33,918 bases of DNA from Protofrankia sp963555915 (lineage in GTDB: Bacteria > Actinomycetota > Actinomycetes > Frankiales > Frankiaceae): positions 1 through 33,918 of the forward strand of contig NZ_CAUVXL010000264.1 in the NCBI RefSeq assembly GCF_963555915.1, given 5' to 3'. The stretch's first letter is position 1, and each line of letters starts with the position of its first letter. The notes under the pieces are model-generated. The model saw only the letters and a list, made by a program, of their open reading frames with translations. It was not told the origin of the DNA and did no database searches. Positions 18,742-26,017 of this stretch are shown one piece after another. Position numbers and translations under genes: made by a program.

Positions 18742-19426
18742 TAATGATCAAAAAGGGATCCCCACTGTGGCCTACACTGCATCCCTACAGATCAGCCTGA
18801 CGGCACGGATCACCATCCCCGGACGTGCCGACCATGAGATAAGGATCATTGGCCTGGCCTGGCCTGGCCTGGCCTGGCCTGGCCACAGGCGCCGGCCCGG
18901 CGACCGGCGACCGGCGACCGACCCTCACTCATCGCCGGCGTCACGCGGACCGGGTACGAACCTGCCCACGCAGCGCGCCTGACCGCCTGCAGCAGCACAG
19001 ACCTGGCCGAGCTCGTGGACGAGGCGTCCGTAGACGGTGGCCACCGAGTTCGCCGCGGCCGACACGCGGTCGAGAGCACAGCCCTAGACAACGACGATTG
19101 TTAATATCAACTAACAGCAGATAAAAGAACTCTTGATAGACAACATAAACACAATAGACGACGGACTGCGACAGGTTGCCGTCCGTGCAGAAGTCTGATC
19201 AATAACTCCTTGACCTGCCAGTATGCCCATCTGGCGGGTGCTGAACCGGGTCCGTGTAGCCTCATCGTCCGATGATGACTTTGCTGCTGCAGGCCCACGC
19301 CAGGCCTGCTGAAGCCCGTCGCCCGGAACATTTCCCTATCTGCGAGGCCCACGTGTCGTGCGGCGACGTCCACTTCGGCGACGTCCAGGGTCGCGAGACA
19401 GCCCCGTCACGCGGAGGGAGTCAACT
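18742..19426. other. Gene-free region with short tandem repeats
   Basis: About 680 bp without a supported gene. It contains GGCCT x6 at 18851-18880 (34-bp tract to 18884), a GGCGACC triplication near 18898-18920, and a distinctly AT-rich stretch at 19095-19160 that could serve as a promoter for the glycosidase gene. ACGGAC and GTCCGT form a small hairpin near 19160-19185. Confidence 0.5.
18851..18884. repeat. Pentanucleotide repeat GGCCT x6
   Basis: Six perfect tandem copies followed by GGCC, in non-coding DNA between the exporter and the glycosidase gene. This is a typical substrate for slippage. Confidence 0.95.
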
Positions 19427-20833
19427 GTGAAACACAGAGAAACCACCGATGAAACACGTTACACACTGCAAAAAACAACATCTGCCGATGCAGCAGAATC
19501 GACAACGGACCAGCAAGAACTCGTCCAGGTCGCAGCAGAAAGCAGGCGCACGCTCGCACCCCGCACGGCAGCGCCACCCAGGTTCGGCCCGACAGCGGCA
19601 GCCAAGAAGGTGGTGTCGATCCGTGGCCGGGTCTGGCTCGCCGGCCTGGGTGCTCTCGCGGTCGCTGCCACGAGCCTTGGCTGTCACGTCGCCCCGATCA
19701 GAGGTGATGGTGTCGGGAATGCAACGCTGGCGACCACGTCCGGGCCGTCCGTCACGCCGGTCGCCAGCGCGTCCATCCCGACGGCCGGGGTCGGCAACGA
19801 CGACCCGAACAGCGGCCCTGGCCACGCGCCGGCCGCCAGCAGCAGCACCTACGCCGGACCGCCACAGGTCGCCGCCACCGTCCGATCAGCCGCCGTGGCC
19901 GCCGTGGCGCCCGGCGGAGCCACAGTTCCCGGCGGAGTCACAGTTCCCGGCGGCGGCCCCCTGTCCGGCGGATGGACCAGCGGCGTCGCCGCGGGCACTC
20001 TGGCGGAGGCGAACCAGTGGGCTGCCTTTCGTGGCCGGCCGGTTGACGTGATCGTCACCTTTGCCGACCGGTCAAGCTGGGAAACGATAACGCACCCATG
20101 GCTCGGCTCGGACCCCGAGAAATTCGCCGGCTTCGCCGGCACCTGGGTGATCAGTCAGCCGTTCTTCCCCGACTCCGGCGGCGACATCGGCGCCTGCGCG
20201 TCGGGAGCGTACAACTCGCACTGGCAGGAGTTCGGCCGGTGGCTGATCGGTCAGGGCCGCGCGAACAGCATCGTCCGGCTTGCCTGGGAATTCAACGGCG
20301 ACTGGTTCCCCTGGTCTGCGTCGAACAAACCGGGGTCATGGGTCGGCTGCTTCCAGCAGGTGGTCGGTGCCATCCGGCAGACAGATGCCCAGGCCCGGAT
20401 CGACTGGACGCTGAACTCGCACACCGACGGCGCCTTCGATTTCTACCCGGGTGACGCATACGTCGATGTCATCGGCATCGACACCTTTGACATGTGGCCG
20501 GCAAGTACAGACGAGAACTCCTGGAACACCCAGTGCGACGAAGCCGAAGGACTCTGCTCTGTGATCAAGTTTGCCCGCGCGCACGGCAAGAAGTTCTCCG
20601 TGCCGGAATGGGGGCTCGTCGGCACCCACGACACCGGTGCCGGAAGGGCCGGGCAGTCCGGCGGAGACAACCCCTTCTACATCCGGAAAATGCACGACAC
20701 GTTCGTCGCCAACGCCGATGTCGTGTCGTACGAGGCGTATTTCAGCAATTCGGACCCGGGCAACGTCCATTCCTCCCTGACCGGCCCAGTTGAAGAGCCC
20801 AGCAGCGCCCAGGCCTACGCATCGCTGTGGTGA
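19427..20833 (+). CDS. Membrane-anchored GH26-like glycoside hydrolase
   Basis: The 468-aa product has a cytoplasmic basic N terminus of about 65 residues, one hydrophobic segment (VWLAGLGALAVAATSLGC), a Pro/Gly/Ala/Ser-rich linker with VTVPGG repeats, and a C-terminal catalytic domain. The domain resembles GH26 beta-mannanases: IVRLAWEFNGDWFPW with Glu288 as likely acid/base and FSVPEWGL with Glu394 as likely nucleophile. Standard GH26 enzymes have His before the first Glu where this has Trp. The expected role is cutting a beta-glycan outside the cell while tethered to the membrane. LGC at the end of the helix resembles a lipobox, but the long N terminus argues against a normal lipoprotein. 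The GTG at 19427 follows GCGGAGGGAG; the upstream ATG at 19358 has no such site. Confidence 0.72.
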   Translation: MKHRETTDETRYTLQKTTSADAAESTTDQQELVQVAAESRRTLAPRTAAPPRFGPTAAAKKVVSIRGRVWLAGLGALAVAATSLGCHVAPIRGDGVGNATLATTSGPSVTPVASASIPTAGVGNDDPNSGPGHAPAASSSTYAGPPQVAATVRSAAVAAVAPGGATVPGGVTVPGGGPLSGGWTSGVAAGTLAEANQWAAFRGRPVDVIVTFADRSSWETITHPWLGSDPEKFAGFAGTWVISQPFFPDSGGDIGACASGAYNSHWQEFGRWLIGQGRANSIVRLAWEFNGDWFPWSASNKPGSWVGCFQQVVGAIRQTDAQARIDWTLNSHTDGAFDFYPGDAYVDVIGIDTFDMWPASTDENSWNTQCDEAEGLCSVIKFARAHGKKFSVPEWGLVGTHDTGAGRAGQSGGDNPFYIRKMHDTFVANADVVSYEAYFSNSDPGNVHSSLTGPVEEPSSAQAYASLW

Positions 20834-20868
20834 CGACGTTGCCGCCGCTACGATGAGCGGCTACCCAC

Positions 20869-21504
20869 TCACAGGCTGACCCGGTCTTCGGCGAACGCCG
20901 TGACCACGCCGTTGTCGCCGTGAATGTCGACAACGGCGTGGTCACGGCGACCGAAGGCGAACAGGAGGAGTTCGGCCGGGTCGCCGACGAGGGTCACGTT
21001 ACCGGCACCACGCCGCAGCACAACCCGCCCCGGGCCGTCAGCACGCTCGGCGATCACTCCGACGGCGGACCGCCGGTAGGCGGCCCGACCGAACAGTTGA
21101 AACGATCTCCACAACGCCAGCTGCGTCCCCGCGTCAAGCAGGGGTCGCTCCCATCCGGGTCTGGCCCGCCGAACGTCCTCATGATGGACGAAGAACTCGA
21201 CCAGGTTCGTGGCATCGTCAACCGGTCCGACACGGGCTGGATGCCACCACGGCGGGCCGCCACGGAAAATTTCCACCAGGTTCGGATAGGTGTCGCCGCG
21301 CATCGTGGACCGCTCCGCCGCCACCGTCACACCGTGCAACCACTTTATCGCCAAGCCAGGCAGCGCGTGCGGCACCCGGTCCCGAGTCACCAGATGAGCG
21401 ACAAGATCATGCGCCGTCCAACCGTCGCACAAGGTGGCCTGTGCCGGACCGACCTCATCCAGAAGATCCGCAAGGGTCACACGCTGCACACGAGCACGTC
21501 CCAT
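20869..21504 (-). CDS. TIGR03085-type DinB/maleylpyruvate-isomerase-like metal-binding protein
   Basis: The 211-aa protein belongs to the actinobacterial DinB-like superfamily: TLCDGWTAHDLVAHLVTRDR near the N terminus (His32 and His37) and VEFFVHHEDVRRARPGW in the middle supply the histidines expected to bind a divalent metal. Relatives include mycothiol-dependent enzymes, but members of this subfamily lack assigned reactions. ATG 21504 follows CTAGGATTAC. It lies 36 bases downstream of the hemerythrin-like gene on the same strand and is probably cotranscribed. Its last 30 codons contain a 22-bp perfect inverted repeat (separate entry), so the C-terminal residues may be shaped by DNA structure rather than by protein function. 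Confidence 0.78.
   Translation of the reverse strand: MGRARVQRVTLADLLDEVGPAQATLCDGWTAHDLVAHLVTRDRVPHALPGLAIKWLHGVTVAAERSTMRGDTYPNLVEIFRGGPPWWHPARVGPVDDATNLVEFFVHHEDVRRARPGWERPLLDAGTQLALWRSFQLFGRAAYRRSAVGVIAERADGPGRVVLRRGAGNVTLVGDPAELLLFAFGRRDHAVVDIHGDNGVVTAFAEDRVSL
20886..20956. repeat. Long inverted repeat inside the 3' end of the TIGR03085 gene
   Basis: The 22-bp arms 20896-20917 and 20928-20949 are perfectly complementary around a 10-base loop. After a small internal bulge, CTTCGG (20886-20891) and CCGAAG (20951-20956) add six more pairs. It lies 53-123 bases beyond the glycosidase stop, within the convergent gene. It may serve as a two-way transcription terminator for the convergent pair. 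Confidence 0.85.
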
Positions 21505-21540
21505 ACGCGTAATCCTAGGACCTCGCCATCATCTCGGTGG

Positions 21541-22455
21541 CTACCGACGCGGTCGCCGTCGCCCTCGCGGCCCGTGCCCTCCAACCCCGGCCGCCTGGGC
21601 GCCACGAGGGACCTGCCGCCGACCGGCGATGCCACCAGCGTCGGTGCTGGCGGCACCAGGAGCACCAGAGGAGACATCGGTGCTGGCAGTGTCCGGAGTC
21701 GGAGTCGGAGTCGGACGTCCGAGCAGGTACCAGCCCCACAGTCCCGCCGGCGCGGGTGCCCGGATCCGTCCACCCGCGGCAACCCGGGCATCCATGGTGT
21801 CGAGGACATGATCCCAGCTCCCGGCAAGCCGCAGGACGAGGCCTCCAACCACAGCGGAGCGGGGAATGTACGGGTGGGGGCGGGTGGGTGCCCGCCGCAT
21901 CGCCCGTCGGAACGACATGATGAGCCGGCGACGCTCGTCCGGGGAAAGTTCCTTCTCAAGGTCGGCAACCAGAATGTCCTCAGCGGCGATGTGCTGCTCC
22001 TCGAGCTCGGCCAAGCGCTCGCGCAGCGCTCCCATCGACTCGCCCGGCCGGTGCACGTCGCCCTGGATGTGCTGGGAGATGCCACGTAGCACCGACGACG
22101 TTTCCCGCCCCTGGGCACACAGCTCCGCGATACGCGGCCGGCTGTCCGGGAGGCGGCGGCGCGCCACCGGGTAAATGGAGGTCTGCACCGAGTACATATG
22201 TGCACTGATCGCCGCAACCGCGGTATCGGCAGCCCGCAATGCGCGTCTGGGGTCCCCGGAGGTCGCCGCTTCGGTGAAGGTCAGCTTGACAAGCTGCGTC
22301 GCATCATCATGGGAGGCGCTGATCATCTCAAGGAGGGACATCTCGCCCGGATCATTCCGTTCGCCGACCCCGGGATCCCTGACTGGTCGTCCATCTCCCG
22401 GCCCCGTTGTGGATCCCGGCCCCGTCGCGGATCCCGGCCCTGTTGTGGACGTCAT
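21541..22455 (-). CDS. Hemerythrin-like (HHE) four-helix protein with degenerate ligands
   Basis: The roughly 304-aa product has a helical domain at about residues 35-180 (MSLLEMISASHDDATQL, AAISAHMYSVQTSIYPVARRRLP, ELEEQHIAAEDILVADLEKEL) that follows the HHE cation-binding pattern of actinobacterial hemerythrin-like proteins. Several positions that bind the di-iron centre in standard members appear changed, so metal binding is uncertain. The N terminus has a TGPGS repeat and the C terminus is low complexity (PTPTPTPDTASTD) and ends in a basic RGRRRPRR tail. ATG 22455 is used; a GTG at 22467 is equally possible. The TIGR03085 gene follows on the same strand, and both families are helical-bundle metal proteins. 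Confidence 0.6.
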   Translation of the reverse strand: MTSTTGPGSATGPGSTTGPGDGRPVRDPGVGERNDPGEMSLLEMISASHDDATQLVKLTFTEAATSGDPRRALRAADTAVAAISAHMYSVQTSIYPVARRRLPDSRPRIAELCAQGRETSSVLRGISQHIQGDVHRPGESMGALRERLAELEEQHIAAEDILVADLEKELSPDERRRLIMSFRRAMRRAPTRPHPYIPRSAVVGGLVLRLAGSWDHVLDTMDARVAAGGRIRAPAPAGLWGWYLLGRPTPTPTPDTASTDVSSGAPGAASTDAGGIAGRRQVPRGAQAAGVGGHGPRGRRRPRR

Positions 22456-22600
22456 CGCCACCCCCACGCCTGCGTACTTCCACGGTGCGACGACCGAGCC
22501 GACAGCAGCGAATTCGGCACACTACGGTCGACCGTCGACGGTCATCGGTCAAACTGTACGCTCAAGGTTTGAGCTCCGCTATTCACCCGACGACACCAAC

Positions 22601-22618
22601 GCAAGGTGCGTGCCCCGG
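22601..22618. repeat. 18-bp direct repeat, copy 1
   Basis: GCAAGGTGCGTGCCCCGG occurs here and again at 22858-22875. Both copies are followed within 30-80 bases by a similar CCCCT(G/C)TT(A/G)CCGG(A/G)CGCTCT element, so the duplicated unit is longer and diverged. Confidence 0.8.
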
Positions 22619-22647
22619 CCCCGCGAGGTCGCGCCCCTGTTACCGGA

Positions 22648-22713
22648 CGCTCTTCGGGAACGATGTGAATCTGGTGTTGTGGCAGGAGCATCAGATTCAC
22701 ATCGTTAAGAGCG
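22648..22713. repeat. Inverted repeat / large hairpin upstream of corA
   Basis: AACGATGTGAATCTG (22659-22673) pairs perfectly with 22692-22706 across an 18-base loop. Outside it CGCTCTT (22648-22654) pairs with AAGAGCG (22707-22713), leaving a four-base bulge on one side. It could be a terminator, an RNA leader or the relic of a small transposable element. Confidence 0.8.
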
Positions 22714-22857
22714 CCTGGCAGTAGGGGCGTGGGTCAAGGAGTGGGGCTGGGGCGGGTGGGATCGCGAGGTGCGAGAAGGGGGCCACCCTGGTGGTGGCTG
22801 TCGACCGACGAGCCGGGGTACCCGTGCATCGCGCAGCGATGGACGGGTAGCGCTGCG

Positions 22858-22875
22858 GCAAGGTGCGTGCCCCGG
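22858..22875. repeat. 18-bp direct repeat, copy 2
   Basis: Second copy of GCAAGGTGCGTGCCCCGG, 257 bases after the first. The two copies flank the inverted repeat at 22648-22713. Confidence 0.8.
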
Positions 22876-23029
22876 TGCCGCCACGCCACTGGCGCTGGCG
22901 CTGGCGCTGGCACGGCATGGCACACCCCTCTTGCCGGGCGCTCTAAGCCCGCTCGAAACACCCGGCACCAGAAGAGGCCAGACCGACATACCTGGCGACC
23001 GGCAGGACCATCGACGGAAGGAACCGCAA

Positions 23030-24220
23030 GTGAGCGACGAGCATGTCGATGACGACACCGGCGATCGACATGACAGGCGGTACCCGTCCGCACCGCATGC
23101 AGCCAGCCATCCGTCGACCCCGGCGGGATGGCTGGCGGGTGCCCTGGCCAGACCAGTATCCCTGGTCCGAATGGTCCCCAAACGGCGCCGCACCCGCCCT
23201 GAGGACCCTTCGACACCAACCGGCCGGGTGGTCGCCTGCCACGTCTACCGGGACGGCGCTCGCGACCCGCGAGCTATCCACCACACCGATGCCCTGCGCG
23301 TCGCCCGGGAGCACCACCGCGGTAGTTTCGCCTGGCTCGGCCTTTACGAACCGAGTGCGGCGGATCTGTCCAATATCGCCGATGTCTACGGCCTGCATCC
23401 CCTCGCCGTCGAGGACGCCGTCACCGCCCACCAACGGCCGAAGCTGGAACGATACGGGGAAACGCTTTTCGTTGTCCTCAAGACCGCCTGTTACGTGGAA
23501 CACGAGGAGCTGACCGCGACATCGGAAATCGTCCACACCGGCGAGGTGATGGTATTTCTCGGACGGGACTTCATCGTCACGGTCCGCCATGGTGAACATG
23601 GCGGGCTCCAAGCGCTGCGCAGCCGGTTGGAGAAGCAACCAGAAATGCTACGCCTAGGACCGTCGGCCGTCCTCCACGCCATCTGCGACCAGATTGTCGA
23701 TGATTACCTGGTCGTCACCGAAAAGATCGAAGTCGACATCGACACCATCGAGGGCTCGGTCTTCCGCCGCTCGACCCGCCCCGACGCCAGCAAGGTCTAC
23801 CAGCTCAAACGCGAGGTGCTTGAGCTCAAACACGCCGTCACGCCACTTGCCGCTCCGGTGCGGGCGCTCACCGAGCCGGGCGTCGGCAGGATCCCACCGC
23901 GGATTCAGGAGTACTTCCGTGATGTAGCCGACCACCTCGAACTGGTCACCGAGCGAATAGCGCGATTCGATGAACTGCTGTCGTCGATCATCCAGGCAAC
24001 CCTGACGCAGGTGACCATCGCGCAGAACGAGGACATGCGCCGTATCAGCGCCTGGGTCGCCATCGCCGCGGTTCCGACGGCGGTCGCCGGCATCTACGGA
24101 ATGAATTTCGATCATATGCCGGAGCTGCGGCAGGTCTGGGGATATCCGGCCGTTCTCTGTCTGATGGCGACGATCTGCTTCGCGCTGTATCGGTCCTTCA
24201 AGCGCAACGGCTGGCTGTAA
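23030..24220 (+). CDS. corA: CorA-family Mg2+/Co2+ channel
   Basis: The 396-aa product has a large cytoplasmic alpha/beta funnel domain (HPLAVEDAVTAHQRPKLERYGETLFVVLKTA), a long helix, and two C-terminal transmembrane segments. The signature GMN lies at residues 357-359 at the end of the first helix and is followed by a short loop (FDHMPEL) and a basic tail (FKRNGWL). CorA pentamers admit Mg2+, and often Co2+ or Ni2+, across the plasma membrane. The GTG at 23030 follows GGAAGGAA (23016-23023); the frame is open to an ATG at 22769, but that stretch is repeat-rich and has no ribosome site. The first about 50 residues are charged low-complexity sequence. It is a single-gene unit with no Mg riboswitch seen upstream. 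Confidence 0.9.
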   Translation: MSDEHVDDDTGDRHDRRYPSAPHAASHPSTPAGWLAGALARPVSLVRMVPKRRRTRPEDPSTPTGRVVACHVYRDGARDPRAIHHTDALRVAREHHRGSFAWLGLYEPSAADLSNIADVYGLHPLAVEDAVTAHQRPKLERYGETLFVVLKTACYVEHEELTATSEIVHTGEVMVFLGRDFIVTVRHGEHGGLQALRSRLEKQPEMLRLGPSAVLHAICDQIVDDYLVVTEKIEVDIDTIEGSVFRRSTRPDASKVYQLKREVLELKHAVTPLAAPVRALTEPGVGRIPPRIQEYFRDVADHLELVTERIARFDELLSSIIQATLTQVTIAQNEDMRRISAWVAIAAVPTAVAGIYGMNFDHMPELRQVWGYPAVLCLMATICFALYRSFKRNGWL

Positions 24221-24864
24221 TCACAGATAAAAAACCCAGGCGACAAAAACCGTACAACAACGACCACGCATCAAGCCGATGGTGTAGTCTATTATGCCCG
24301 GTGAATCATCGGGATCAGGTCACTGCAACCGACCCCCTCACCCGTGAACCCGGTACGGTGAAGAGGAACCCCGCCGGCCGAAGGTCATACGATCATGATA
24401 CCGCTCGCCCGGCCACAGGCCCCGGGCAACCTGAGTCGGGGTACCGGCTGCCGCGGAGAGGCGAGAGTAGATCGGTGCCCCGAACCGAGCAAATCCAGGT
24501 GGATTACGGACGTACCAGACCCCGTCGTGCGGCCATCGCAGGGCGTGGGTATCACCCGTTCGGACTATCGCCAGGGGCGCTGCGGGTCAGGTCCGGCCGC
24601 TGGGTGGATACCACCGGAGCGCCCTGCCGTCCTCCCGTTCGGCCCTACCGCTCCTGAGGACAGCGACCCATCAGGACTACCGTCTCGCTTTGATAGCTAT
24701 TTACGACTATGCAGTTCCGATATATCACCCGACGACGGGATTCACGAAGACCACGGCGTCGGCTACCGTAATCGGCTGTGTCGGCCCTTCGCGCGGGAAC
24801 CCACCGTCAGCCGCCGTCCCAGCGGCCGGCCAACGGCAGACGGCTAGGACTGCGATCACACCCC
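24221..24864. other. Gene-free region after corA
   Basis: About 640 bp with no supported gene. A 150-codon frame at 24395-24847 has no domain, no ribosome site and an unconvincing composition. An AT-rich patch lies at 24688-24730. No clear terminator was seen after corA. Confidence 0.45.
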
Positions 24865-24993
24865 GTGCTGACCCTTGCAACGGACCTGCATGACAACGGT
24901 CACATCCCCCGCCGCGCCCACGACCTGACGTGCCTCAGCACACGGGACGACATCCGTGACATGGCCCACGACGTGCACGACGCGGTCCGATGA
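24865..24993 (+). CDS. Small unknown protein overlapping the next gene by four bases
   Basis: A GTG at 24865 gives 42 residues (VLTLATDLHDNGHIPRRAHD...DIRDMAHDVHDAVR), rich in His and Asp, ending at TGA 24991-24993, which overlaps the next ATG (ATGA). The frame is open to a GTG at 24778, so the protein could be 71 aa. No ribosome site stands out. I do not recognise the family. The overlap with a plausible gene is the main support. Confidence 0.35.
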   Translation: MLTLATDLHDNGHIPRRAHDLTCLSTRDDIRDMAHDVHDAVR

Positions 24994-25361
24994 CCAAACC
25001 GACGTACCCGGTTCGCAATGATCTTATCGCGGAGCTGGTAACAAGGTTGGACCAACTTGATCAGCTCCTCGGGCGGCTGGAGGATGCTGAGCGCCAGGCC
25101 GCGGACGCCAGCGAGCACCTGATGCGTACCCGGCGGTGGCAGGAGGACACGGTTCGCGCGATTCAGGATGAGCGGGCGCAGATGCGCACTCATCAGCGGG
25201 CCCTGGACGATCTCGCGGACCGCGCGCAGGCCGCCGTCGAAGCCCTGTCCGGCCATTACCGCTCCCTGCCTGCCGAGGTTCACCAACTCGCGGTCGAACT
25301 GCACGTCCTGGAGACCGCCGGCCTGCTCTCCCGCCGCGCGACCCGCGCCCGCCGCCACTGA
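24990..25361 (+). CDS. Unknown 123-aa coiled-coil protein
   Basis: The product is almost entirely helical by eye: IAELVTRLDQLDQLLGRLEDAERQAADASEHL and VRAIQDERAQMRTHQRALDDLADRAQAAVEAL show heptad-like spacing of Leu/Ala with charged residues, and the C terminus is basic (RRATRARRH). There is no signal peptide or membrane helix. ATG 24990 sits in an ATGA overlap with the small ORF upstream and has no separate ribosome site, so translation may depend on that ORF. I do not recognise the family. A structural or DNA-associated role is possible but unsupported. The antisense 184-codon frame has no features and is taken as a shadow. Confidence 0.55.
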   Translation: MTKPTYPVRNDLIAELVTRLDQLDQLLGRLEDAERQAADASEHLMRTRRWQEDTVRAIQDERAQMRTHQRALDDLADRAQAAVEALSGHYRSLPAEVHQLAVELHVLETAGLLSRRATRARRH

Positions 25362-25850
25362 CCCCGGGCCGTCACAGCCCCGGGCCGTCACAGCCCCGGG
25401 CGGGCCGTGTGGCTCACGCGGGATGCGCCCCCGCGGGATGCAGGAGCGAGACATCTCATAGCGATCGACACTATCCGTGATCGGATGACTCTACCAAGGC
25501 GACAATTTTCACTACTACATGGCAACGAAAGATAACTATCGGCACTCGAGTGCCCCCCGCCGCCAGACTGTCGTCGCTATGGCGTAATGTCATCTTCCGG
25601 ATCCTGTGGGTCACGGCATCGGGCGCCTCAGCCAGGCGGCCTGCCGCCCGGACCAACAGGTCAGGGCATGGTGGCGAGCTGGTCGGCATGGAGGATGGGA
25701 GGAGCCGATATGGTCACTTCTGTGAGCACTCGCCGTAGTTGTGAGGGACTAGTGTTTACTGGCACCATCCTTTTGAACTAGTCTCACCCCGACGTCACGA
25801 CAACACCGGGCCGAACGCCGAATCCTGCCCACGGTCCCGGTGTCCCCTCC
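25362..25850. other. Gene-free region with repeats and the probable promoter of the NlpC/P60 gene
   Basis: Just after the coiled-coil gene, GGGCCGTCACAGCCCC is tandemly repeated. Further on are less GC-rich stretches but no credible gene. TTTACT (25755-25760) and TAGTCT (25779-25784), 18 bases apart, form the best -35/-10 pair and would start a transcript about 70 bases before the riboswitch. Confidence 0.4.
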
Positions 25851-25854
25851 GAGT

Positions 25855-26005
25855 CGTCACCAGGGCAGGAGCGGGGGACCCATCCTCCACCGGACGACAC
25901 CGATCCGCGGTGCAGTCCTAGGGGTTAAGCGAGCTGTGCGACGGTCGCACGGCCCACCGGGCAGCCCAGCCCGAACCCGACAGCTCACCTCGCAGGCGAA
26001 CGGGA
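25855..26005 (+). promoter_or_regulatory. c-di-AMP (ydaO/yuaA) riboswitch upstream of the NlpC/P60 gene
   Basis: The leader carries the hallmark segments of actinobacterial ydaO RNAs in order: AGGAGCGGGGGACCC (about 25867-25881), AGGGGTTAAGC (25920-25930), then CCCGAACCCGACAGCTCACC and TCGCAGGCG (about 25970-25998). They are followed at once by the ribosome site GGGAAGGA (26002-26009). In actinobacteria this riboswitch typically controls cell-wall hydrolases such as NlpC/P60 and Rpf proteins, turning them off when c-di-AMP binds. Boundaries are approximate. The call is by pattern recognition, without a covariance-model score. Confidence 0.8.
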
Positions 26006-26017
26006 AGGATCACAGCC

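Larger units (their letters stand above)
22468..23029. other. Divergent intergenic region with repeats before corA
   Basis: About 560 bp without a supported gene between the leftward hemerythrin-like gene and corA. It contains the inverted repeat 22648-22713, an 18-bp direct repeat and CTGGCG x3 near 22890-22908. No M-box-like magnesium sensor was recognised. Confidence 0.5.

Noticed and set aside
19095..19190. tRNA gene in the AT-rich patch before the glycosidase gene
   Set aside because: Only one six-base stem; no T-loop GTTCRA or anticodon arm can be built. No tRNA was found elsewhere in the window.
20920..22089. 389-codon plus-strand frame
   Set aside because: It runs antisense through both the TIGR03085 and the hemerythrin-like genes, whose domains are recognisable; its own sequence is Arg/Ser/Pro-rich filler.
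22700..23029. Mg2+-sensing M-box riboswitch before corA
   Set aside because: None of the conserved M-box core segments could be found; only repeats are present.
23030..24220. Earlier corA start at 22769
   Set aside because: It would add 87 residues of repeat-derived sequence with no ribosome site, while GTG 23030 has GGAAGGAA just upstream.
24395..24847. 150-codon plus-strand frame after corA
   Set aside because: No ribosome site, no domain and irregular composition; neighbouring frames are similarly open.
24900..25454. 184-codon minus-strand frame opposite the coiled-coil gene
   Set aside because: The plus-strand product has clear heptad-like helices while this one has none; taken as a shadow.
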